From assembly GCA_900316855.1 (NCBI GenBank), contig ONEK01000017.1, positions 22,960 through 86,959 on the forward strand: 64,000 nucleotides of DNA, written 5' to 3'. This DNA comes from an uncultured Lachnospiraceae bacterium (lineage in GTDB: Bacteria > Bacillota > Clostridia > Lachnospirales > Lachnospiraceae). The notes beneath the pieces are model-generated. The model saw nothing but the letters and a program-made list of their open reading frames with translations, was not told the DNA's origin and did no database searches. The position numbers were made by a program, and so were the translations under genes. This document shows, piece after piece, positions 57,822 through 64,000 of this stretch (position 1 is its first letter; each line of letters starts with the position of its first letter).

Positions 57822-59490
57822 CGACCGCCTTTGACAGTACCGCAATCACCTCCGCACTCTTTTGCGCGTCATTGCTTACCGTATAATAGTAGAACTTGAT
57901 CTTCGGCTCTGTTCCGGAAGGCCTGACCGCGAACCACGTGCCATCCTCCAGGATAAATTTCAGCACATTGGAAGCGGGAATATCTCCGTTCCCGTGCAGA
58001 TAATCGATCTTTTCCCGCACGCGGAGCCCGCCGAAGAACTCCGTCTGTCCGTTCCGCAACGTGTCCATGATCCTGCGGATTCGCTCCGATCCCTCGATAC
58101 CCTTCAGGACAAGGCTCACCTGCTTCTCCGCGAAATAGCCGTATTTCCGGTACAGCTCCTCCAGATAGTCCCGCAGGTGTCTCCCGTTCCGGGCACACCA
58201 GGCTGCCATCTCCGTCATGATCATGCCGGCGCTGATGCCGTCCTTGTCCCGCACGGCATCACCGGGAGCGCAGCCGATACTCTCCTCATAGCCGAAGAAA
58301 TAAGTATAGCCCTTCTCCTGCAGCTCCGGGATCCGTCCGCAGATATTCTTGAACCCGGTCAGCGCCTCGAAAACGGCAATTCCGTAATCTTCGCAGACTG
58401 CCCTTCCCATGTCCCCCGTCACGATCGATTTGATCATCACAGGCCTGTGCGGCAGCTTTCCCCGCTCCGCAAGACTCTGCGCACGATAGGCAAGGATCAT
58501 GGCGCCGGTCTGGTTGCCGTTCAGGGGAACATAGGAGCCGTCCTCCTGCAGAATTTCCACCGCCATCCGGTCGGAATCCGGGTCCGTCGCAATGATGAGC
58601 TCGGCCTTCTGCTTCACCGCAAGCTGCTCGGCAAGGCGGAAGGCCTTCGGATCCTCCGGGTTGGGATAGCCCACGGTTGTAAACTCCGGGTCCGGGTCCT
58701 TCTGCTCCGGTACGACAGTAAAATTGCCAAAGCCCCGCTCCGCGGCAGCCTTCTGCATCGGGATACTTCCCGCGCCGTTTAAGGGGGTATAGACAACCGG
58801 AACCTTTCGATCCAGCTCGCTGTCCTCCCTCAGCCTCATGCCGGCAACGTAATCGAGATAGGCCCGGTCCATATCCGCTCCAAGGAGGGTGATCAGGCCC
58901 TTGCCGATGCCTTCCTCCAGAGAGGCTTTTTTGAATTGACCAAACAGGTCAAGTGAAGAGATGCAATGCATCATTCCATCGGAAACCCCGCCGGAAATCT
59001 GCGCGCCGTCCTGCCAGTAAACCTTATATCCGTTATACTCCTTCGGATTGTGGCTGGCCGTCATGTTGATGCCCGAGAGCGCCCCGAGCCTGCGGATGGC
59101 AAAGGCAAGCTCCGGTGTCGGACGCATCGACGGGAACAGGAAGCTCGGGATGCCGTTGCCGGCAAGAACCTCTGCCGCAAGCTCCGAGAACTCCTTCGAG
59201 TGATACCGGCAGTCGTAACCGATTACGACGCCCCTTGTGCTGTCTTCCCCGGAGCGCAGGATATAATCCGCAATACCCTGCGTCGCGCGGCCAACGGTAT
59301 AGGTATTCATCCGGTTCGTGCCGGCTCCGCAGATACCGCGCAGGCCTGCCGTTCCGAACGCAATCTCCTGATAGAAGCGATCCGTGATCTGGGCGTCATC
59401 TCCCCGGATTGCCTCCAGCTCCTGATGCATCGGATCCGAGGCGGGAACCGTCTCCAGCCATTTTTCATAAACTTCCTGTGCGTTCTGCAT
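57796..59490 (-). CDS. Phosphoglucomutase / phosphomannomutase (alpha-D-phosphohexomutase)
   Basis: The 564-residue enzyme has the phosphoserine loop TASHNPKEYNGYKVYW with Ser146, the metal loop DPDSDRMA near 286-293, and sugar-binding GYEESIG near 400. It interconverts hexose-1- and 6-phosphates. GGAGGAAAT precedes the ATG. Its length and sequence fit the PgcA/ManB-like Firmicutes group; glucose versus mannose preference cannot be read. Confidence 0.92.
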   Translation of the reverse strand: MQNAQEVYEKWLETVPASDPMHQELEAIRGDDAQITDRFYQEIAFGTAGLRGICGAGTNRMNTYTVGRATQGIADYILRSGEDSTRGVVIGYDCRYHSKEFSELAAEVLAGNGIPSFLFPSMRPTPELAFAIRRLGALSGINMTASHNPKEYNGYKVYWQDGAQISGGVSDGMMHCISSLDLFGQFKKASLEEGIGKGLITLLGADMDRAYLDYVAGMRLREDSELDRKVPVVYTPLNGAGSIPMQKAAAERGFGNFTVVPEQKDPDPEFTTVGYPNPEDPKAFRLAEQLAVKQKAELIIATDPDSDRMAVEILQEDGSYVPLNGNQTGAMILAYRAQSLAERGKLPHRPVMIKSIVTGDMGRAVCEDYGIAVFEALTGFKNICGRIPELQEKGYTYFFGYEESIGCAPGDAVRDKDGISAGMIMTEMAAWCARNGRHLRDYLEELYRKYGYFAEKQVSLVLKGIEGSERIRRIMDTLRNGQTEFFGGLRVREKIDYLHGNGDIPASNVLKFILEDGTWFAVRPSGTEPKIKFYYYTVSNDAQKSAEVIAVLSKAVDELAESIA

Positions 59491-59521
59491 ATTTCCTCCA
59501 TACGCCTTTCGTCAGCAGCTT

Positions 59522-61465
59522 TCACCCTGCCAGCTCGGGACGTTTTCCCGTATACAGCTGATAGTAGCGGCCCTTCTTCGCCAGCAGCTCCTCGTGGTTT
59601 CCTTCCTCCACAATCCTGCCCTGCTCCAGTACAATGATTTTGTCGCTGTTGCGGATAGTGGACAGGCGGTGGGCAATGACAAACGTCGTCCTTCCCTTCA
59701 TCAGGGAATCCATGCCCTCCTGGACCTGTTTCTCGGTTCTGGTGTCAATGGAGGACGTCGCCTCGTCCAGGATCAGGACCGGCGGGTCCGCAATCGCCGC
59801 CCTTGCAATGGCAAGGAGCTGGCGCTGCCCCTGGGACAGGTTGGCGCCGTTTCCGGTGAGCTCTGTCTCGTATCCCTTCGGAAGACGGCGGATGAAGCCG
59901 TCCGCGTTGGCAAGCTTCGCCGCGGCAATGACCTCCTCGTCCGTCGCGTCCAGTTTTCCATAGCGGATGTTGTCGGCAACCGTTCCGGTGAACAGGTTCG
60001 TCTCCTGCAGGACAATGCCGAGCGACCTGCGAAGGTCTGCCTTTTTGATCTTGTTGATGTTGATGTTGTCATACCGGATCTTGCCGTCCTGAATGTCATA
60101 GAACCGGTTGATCAGATTCGTAATAGTGGTCTTGCCGGCACCCGTACTGCCGACAAGCGCGATCTTCTGACCGGGCTGCGCATGCAGCACAATATCGTGC
60201 AGGACCATCTTGTCATCATTGTATCCGAAATCAACATGATTGAAGGTGACATCCCCTTCGAGCGGAACATAGGTTACGGAATGATCCGCCTGGTGCGTGT
60301 GCTTCCACGCCCAGTGATTCGTCCTGTGATCCGCCTCGACGATTTCACCCCTTTCATTTTTCTCGGAATTGACGAGGGTGACATACCCTTCATCCGTCTC
60401 GGACTGCTCATCCTCCAGCCGGAAAATCCGGTCCGCGCCGGCGAGCGCCATGATGACAGCATTCAGCTGCATGCTGATCTGATTGATCGGCATGGAGAAG
60501 TTTTTATTGAAGGTGAGGAAGCTGGCGAGGGCGCCGACCGTGAAGCCGACGTTCGCATTGATGGCAATGAGGCCGCCGGTAATTGCGCACAGCACATAGC
60601 TCACGTTTCCCAGCTGGGCATTGATCGGCCCCAGAATATTGGAATAGGCGTTTGCCTTGTATGCGCTCTGATACAGTTCCTCGTTCAGTGCGTCGAACGT
60701 CCGGATGGTCTCCGGCTCGTGGTTGAACACCTTGACCACCTTTTCGCCGGTCATGGTTTCCTCGATAAAGCCGTTCAGACGGCCGATGTTTTTCTGCTGG
60801 GCGACAAAGTTTTTCCCCGAAACCTTCGTTGCCATAGTCGAAGCAAGCAGCATGACCGCAACCATACCGATGGAAACAAGGGTCAGCGGTATGGACAGCG
60901 TCAGCATGGAGATAAAAATCGACACCACAGTGATGGCACTGTTGAGCAGCATGGGCACCGACTGGCTGATCATCTGACGCAGGGTATCGATATCATTTGT
61001 ATAGACCGACATGATATCGCCATGCGCGTGCTGGTCGAAAAATTTGATCGGCAGTGTCTCCATGTGGCCAAACAGGCTATCACGCAGCTTCAGCATCGTT
61101 CCCTGCGTGACATAGGTCATAGTGACCTGCTGCAGGAAGGCCGCGATGATCCCGACAAGGTAGAACAGGGCGACACGGCCCATTGCGTACAGGAGAGGAC
61201 TGTAGTTCACCGTTTCCCCCGCTCTGGCAGCCTCCTGAAGCGGCGTGATATAGCTGTCAATCAGGGTCCTGGTAAACAGTGTCCCCTGAATATTGGCAAG
61301 CACGGAAACCACAATGCAGACCAGCACCAGAATCATCTGAAGGCTGTAGTTCCTGAACACTGTTTTGAAAATTCTTGCAAGAATTCTGCCGGGGTGTGCC
61401 ACCTTCTCATGCGGCATGCCGCGGCGCGGGCCGCCCGGTCCTTTCTGCTGATTATTTGCAGGCAT
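59522..61465 (-). CDS. ABC exporter subunit with canonical ATPase site
   Basis: The 647-residue half-transporter has six membrane helices (about 40-350) and an ATPase domain: Walker A GSTGAGKTT near 437, signature LSQGQRQ (with Gln in place of the second Gly), Walker B LILDEATSSID with the catalytic Glu, and the switch His in VIAHRLS near 598. An 85-residue stretch between the parts is rich in charge. It pairs with the next gene upstream, 16 bp away, whose site is degenerate. The substrate is unknown. AGGGAGG precedes the ATG. Confidence 0.93.
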   Translation of the reverse strand: MPANNQQKGPGGPRRGMPHEKVAHPGRILARIFKTVFRNYSLQMILVLVCIVVSVLANIQGTLFTRTLIDSYITPLQEAARAGETVNYSPLLYAMGRVALFYLVGIIAAFLQQVTMTYVTQGTMLKLRDSLFGHMETLPIKFFDQHAHGDIMSVYTNDIDTLRQMISQSVPMLLNSAITVVSIFISMLTLSIPLTLVSIGMVAVMLLASTMATKVSGKNFVAQQKNIGRLNGFIEETMTGEKVVKVFNHEPETIRTFDALNEELYQSAYKANAYSNILGPINAQLGNVSYVLCAITGGLIAINANVGFTVGALASFLTFNKNFSMPINQISMQLNAVIMALAGADRIFRLEDEQSETDEGYVTLVNSEKNERGEIVEADHRTNHWAWKHTHQADHSVTYVPLEGDVTFNHVDFGYNDDKMVLHDIVLHAQPGQKIALVGSTGAGKTTITNLINRFYDIQDGKIRYDNININKIKKADLRRSLGIVLQETNLFTGTVADNIRYGKLDATDEEVIAAAKLANADGFIRRLPKGYETELTGNGANLSQGQRQLLAIARAAIADPPVLILDEATSSIDTRTEKQVQEGMDSLMKGRTTFVIAHRLSTIRNSDKIIVLEQGRIVEEGNHEELLAKKGRYYQLYTGKRPELAG

Positions 61466-61481
61466 ACGCTAAACCTCCCTT

Positions 61482-63233
61482 TCAGCTGGCAGAGTCAAAA
61501 TCGGCGTTGTCGTTGCCAACGCCCGTCTGGGACTCGTAGATTTCCCGATAGATATCGTTGTTCTTCAACAGATTTTCAGGCGTGTCAAAGCCGTTGATCC
61601 TGCCGTTTTCCATGACGAGGACGCGGTCGCAGTCCTGTACGGACGATATTCTCTGTGCGATGATAAGGCGCGTTGTATCGGGGATGTCCTCCCGGAATGC
61701 CCTGCGGATCTTCGCGTCCGTTGCTGTATCGACGGCACTGGTGGAATCGTCGAGGATCAGGATTTTCGGTTTTTTCAGGAGCGCCCTTGCAATACAAAGC
61801 CTCTGCTTCTGGCCGCCGGATACATTGGTTCCGCCCTGCTCGATGTAAGTGCTGTACCCGTCCGGCATGCGGTCGATGAACTCATCGGCACAGGCCATGC
61901 GGCAGGCGTGCCGGCACTCCTCCTCGGTCGCATCCGGGTTTCCCCAGCGCAGGTTATCCAGAATCGTCCCGGAAAACAGGACATTCTTCTGCAGGACGAC
62001 CGAAACGGCATCGCGGAGCCTGACGAGGTCATACTGGCGCACATCCACCCCGGCAACGAGAACCTCTCCCTCCGTGACGTCGTAAAGACGGGAAATCAGA
62101 TTGACCAGGCTTGACTTTGCGGAACCGGTCGCACCGATGATGCCGACAGATTCACCGGACCGGATCTTCAGACTTATGTCCTGCAGAACCGGCTCCCCGG
62201 AATCCTTCCGGTAAGAGAATGAGACATCTCTGAACTCAATGCTGCCGTCTTTCACCTCCATGACAGGATTCTCCGGATTCGTAATATCCGGCTTCTCCTC
62301 GATTACCTCCGCAATACGCTTTGCAGCGGCGGACGACATCGTGATCATGATGAACACCATGGAAACCATCATCAGGCTCATCAGGATATTCATGCAGTAT
62401 GTCAGAAGGCTCATCAGCTCACCGGTTGTCAGCGAGCCGGACACGATCATGTGCGCACCCATCCAGCTGATAATGAGGATGACGGCATAAACCGTTCCCT
62501 GCATCAGGGGCGCGTTCGTCGCGACCGTCAGCTCCGCCCGTACGAACATGAGATAGACGTTATAGGCAGCCTTCTGAAACTTATTGATTTCATGGTCCTC
62601 CCTCACATACGCCTTGACGACACGGATGGCGGAGACGTTTTCCTGCACGCTGGCGTTCAGCAGGTCGTATTTCTCAAAAACCTGCCGGAAATACTTCGTC
62701 GCGCTCCTCATCATGAAGAACAGGCATACCGCGAGGAACAGGACGGCAATCAGGTATACGTTTGCAATCCTCGCGTTCAGATAATAGCTCATGATCATGG
62801 CAATGATCATGGACATAGGCGCCCGGACCGCCATGCGCAGGATCATCATGTAAGCCATCTGCATGTTCGTTACATCCGTTGTGAGCCTCGTTACCAGACT
62901 CGAGGGTGAGAACTTATCAATATTGGAAAAAGAGAAGTTCTGGATGTTGTCATGCATTGCCTTGCGCAGATTCTTCGCGAACCCGGCGCTGGCCTTGGCC
63001 CCGCAGAAGCCTCCCGCAACTCCGAAGCCGAATCCGCACAAAGCCACGATGATCATGGCAATGCCGATCCGGACAATATAATGAATGTCACCGCCGTAAA
63101 TTCCCACGTCGACAATGCGGCCCATCAGGACAGGAATGATCATCTCGCACAAAACCTCCCCGATCATCCAGACCGGCGTGAGGATGGATGCGAGCTTATA
63201 TTCCTTCACCTGCTTCAGTAAGGTCTTCAGCAT
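61482..63233 (-). CDS. ABC exporter subunit with degenerate ATPase site
   Basis: This 583-residue half-transporter has six membrane helices and an ATPase domain with Walker A GATGSAKSS near 365 and signature VSGGQKQR. Walker B reads LILDDSTSAVD, with Asp in place of the catalytic Glu, and the switch is AQRIS, with Gln in place of His near 526. This is the pattern of the silent site in heterodimeric exporters such as TM287/288. The start at 63233 follows CAGGAGGG. It leads the operon after an extended -10 promoter. Confidence 0.93.
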   Translation of the reverse strand: MLKTLLKQVKEYKLASILTPVWMIGEVLCEMIIPVLMGRIVDVGIYGGDIHYIVRIGIAMIIVALCGFGFGVAGGFCGAKASAGFAKNLRKAMHDNIQNFSFSNIDKFSPSSLVTRLTTDVTNMQMAYMMILRMAVRAPMSMIIAMIMSYYLNARIANVYLIAVLFLAVCLFFMMRSATKYFRQVFEKYDLLNASVQENVSAIRVVKAYVREDHEINKFQKAAYNVYLMFVRAELTVATNAPLMQGTVYAVILIISWMGAHMIVSGSLTTGELMSLLTYCMNILMSLMMVSMVFIMITMSSAAAKRIAEVIEEKPDITNPENPVMEVKDGSIEFRDVSFSYRKDSGEPVLQDISLKIRSGESVGIIGATGSAKSSLVNLISRLYDVTEGEVLVAGVDVRQYDLVRLRDAVSVVLQKNVLFSGTILDNLRWGNPDATEEECRHACRMACADEFIDRMPDGYSTYIEQGGTNVSGGQKQRLCIARALLKKPKILILDDSTSAVDTATDAKIRRAFREDIPDTTRLIIAQRISSVQDCDRVLVMENGRINGFDTPENLLKNNDIYREIYESQTGVGNDNADFDSAS

Positions 63234-63268
63234 AGTTCCCTCCTGTATCATTACTCAAACTATCCTGC

Positions 63269-63277
63269 ATTTTAGCA
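63269..63277 (-). promoter_or_regulatory. Extended -10 promoter of the ABC exporter operon
   Basis: TGC-TAAAAT on the minus strand, 36 bp upstream of the first ATG; no convincing -35 box. Confidence 0.4.
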
Positions 63278-63324
63278 GAAAGTCGGATGACAGAATATAA
63301 AGAAAACATTAAAATGCATTTTTA

Positions 63325-63362
63325 AAAGAGCAGGACAAAGCCCAAAGCCTGTCCTGCTCTTT
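63325..63362 (-). terminator. Terminator of the tRNA cluster
   Basis: Perfect 13-bp arms AAAGAGCAGGACA and TGTCCTGCTCTTT with TTTTAAAAAT following on the minus strand, 5 bp past tRNA-Leu. Confidence 0.85.
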
Positions 63363-63366
63363 ATTG

Positions 63367-63451
63367 TGCCGCCAGCGGGGATCGAACCCGCACTTCTTTT
63401 GGGGAAACGGGATTTTAAGTCCCGCGCGTCTACCAGTTCCGCCATGGCGGC
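63367..63451 (-). tRNA. tRNA-Leu (anticodon UAA)
   Basis: The 85-nt tRNA has the acceptor pair GCCGCCA/TGGCGGC, anticodon loop ACTTAAA, a long variable arm and GGTTCGATC in the T arm. CCA is not encoded. Confidence 0.96.
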
Positions 63452-63460
63452 TTGTAATGG

Positions 63461-63588
63461 AAAGCGATGCATCGGCATCGCTTTCGGTTCCGCAAGGAGA
63501 ATTCCGCGAAGGCGGATTCTCCGATGCGCCGAGCACTCGCCAAAGGCGAGGGCTCGTTGTCAGGAAAATGATGCATCAGCATCATTTT
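63461..63588. repeat. Four consecutive hairpins between tRNA-Leu and the CAU tRNA
   Basis: Stems occur at 63461..63484 (AAAGCGATGC), 63496..63522 (GGAGAATTCCGC/GGCGGATTCTCC), 63531..63555 (GAGC-CTCGCC) and 63565..63588 (AAAATGATGC). The first and last share GATGC-ATC-GCATC; the second belongs to the repeat family found between rpsK and rpsD. Confidence 0.85.
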
Positions 63589-63595
63589 CGACTCA

Positions 63596-63669
63596 TGGAC
63601 CCTCGGGGACTCGAACCCCGGACCGATCGGTTATGAGCCGACTGCTCTAACCGACTGAGCTAAAGGTCC
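63596..63669 (-). tRNA. tRNA with CAU anticodon (Met elongator or Ile2)
   Basis: The 74-nt cloverleaf has acceptor GGACCTT/AGGGTCC, D arm AGCTCAGTCGGTTAGAGC, anticodon loop CTCATAA and T arm GGGTTCGAGTCCC. The acceptor resembles Gram-positive tRNA-Ile2, whose C34 is converted to lysidine, but elongator Met cannot be ruled out by reading. Confidence 0.92.
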
Positions 63670-63698
63670 TCATATTCCGGTGCAGCATCTGCTGCGAG

Positions 63699-63770
63699 TG
63701 ACTCCGACGGGAATTGAACCCATGTTACCGCCGTGAAAGGGCGATGTCTTAACCTCTTGACCACGGAGCC
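63699..63770 (-). tRNA. tRNA-Glu (anticodon UUC)
   Basis: The 72-nt tRNA has acceptor GGCTCCG/CGGAGTC, anticodon loop CTTTCAC and T arm GGGTTCAATTCCC. CCA is not encoded. Confidence 0.96.
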
Positions 63771-63788
63771 ATATATTTTTCTTACAGA

Positions 63789-63839
63789 GCCCTTTCACGG
63801 CCGCCGTGAACGATGTCTTAACCTCCTGTCCACGGAGCC
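63789..63839 (-). pseudogene. tRNA-Glu fragment with inverted anticodon arm
   Basis: Reading the minus strand, the first part (GGCTCCGTGGACAGGAGGTT, then AAGACATCG) copies the 5' half of tRNA-Glu with few changes. It is followed by TTCACGGC and then GCCGTGAAAGGGC, the exact inverse of the tRNA-Glu anticodon arm. The acceptor 3' strand and T arm are missing, so it cannot be a working tRNA. Confidence 0.8.
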
Positions 63840-63867
63840 GGACTCTTTCTTATAGATAGTACGAAAA

Positions 63868-63895
63868 CGTGCTTGCAGCATTCGTTGCAAGCACG
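63868..63895 (-). terminator. Hairpin between tRNA-Asn and the tRNA-Glu fragment
   Basis: CGTGCTTGCA pairs with TGCAAGCACG and is followed by TTTTC on the minus strand. It may end or help process the tRNA-Asn transcript. Confidence 0.5.
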
Positions 63896-63901
63896 GATCA
63901 G

Positions 63902-63973
63902 CGCCCCAAGCAGGGCTCGAACCTGCAACACCGCGGTTAACAGCCGCGTGCTCTACCATTGAGCTATCAGGGC
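63902..63973 (-). tRNA. tRNA-Asn (anticodon GUU)
   Basis: The 72-nt tRNA has acceptor GCCCTGA/TTGGGGC, D arm AGCTCAATGGTAGAGC, anticodon loop CTGTTAA and T arm AGGTTCGAGCCCT. CCA is not encoded. Confidence 0.95.
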
Positions 63974-64000
63974 TTTCGAAGACATTCTTCCTTAACAGCA

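Noticed and set aside
63596..63669. Firm assignment of the CAU tRNA as Ile2
   Set aside because: Lysidine recognition cannot be judged reliably by eye, so it was left as Met or Ile2.

Overview
The window looks like a chromosomal segment of a fairly GC-rich Clostridia, most likely a Lachnospiraceae member. This is inferred from ribosomal-protein gene order, strong AGGAGG-type ribosome binding sites, zinc-type S14/L33/L36, and transposase-like, BTAD and PTS_EIIC_2-type proteins of a kind familiar from that family. Nearly all housekeeping genes lie on the minus strand, so transcription runs from high to low coordinates. No CRISPR array, prophage or rRNA gene was seen.

Layout in order of transcription. 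63.9-63.4 kb: a tRNA cluster (Asn, a rearranged Glu fragment, Glu, a CAU tRNA, Leu) with hairpin-rich spacers. 63.2-49.3 kb: metabolic and accessory genes: a heterodimeric ABC exporter with one degenerate ATP site, phosphoglucomutase, a membrane-anchored repeat protein, deoC, an SDR, cardiolipin synthase, and a beta-galactosidase whose reading frame starts with about 135 residues of an IS transposase. 49.3-47.5 kb (+ strand): a NiaR-type niacin regulator and a PTS_EIIC_2-like membrane protein with three TGTCNTGACA operators at its promoter. Then marR-glf.

45.6-28.6 kb: rpmG-secE-nusG-rplK-rplA, rplJ-rplL (L10 leader plus attenuator), rpoB-rpoC, and rpsL-rpsG-fusA-tuf. Most of these units have a recognisable sigma-A promoter with 17-bp spacing and a terminator. 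28.5-20.3 kb is an accessory block between tuf and rpsJ, which are commonly adjacent in Firmicutes: a membrane-fused WecG/TagA glycosyltransferase, a BTAD regulator with a degenerate GGDEF domain, an unknown protein sharing its promoter motif, Maf, a RelQ-type alarmone synthetase, a methyltransferase and PutP.

19.8-1.3 kb: the S10-spc-alpha cluster from rpsJ to rplQ, followed by the ECF transporter ATPases. It is interrupted by a + strand class II aldolase gene between infA and rpmJ, and map is absent after adk. It also carries two tandem arrays of hairpin-forming repeats (rpsK/rpsD and rpsH/rpsN spacers). A 56-bp dispersed repeat occurs at both ends of this cluster.

Most notable: the transposase-beta-galactosidase fusion ORF; the NiaR-site-bearing PTS_EIIC_2-like candidate transporter; the BTAD/pseudo-GGDEF regulator with 12-bp-period direct-repeat operators; the aldolase with a zinc-less duplicated domain; and the structured repeats inside ribosomal operons. 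All family assignments were made by reading the translations, without database searches.
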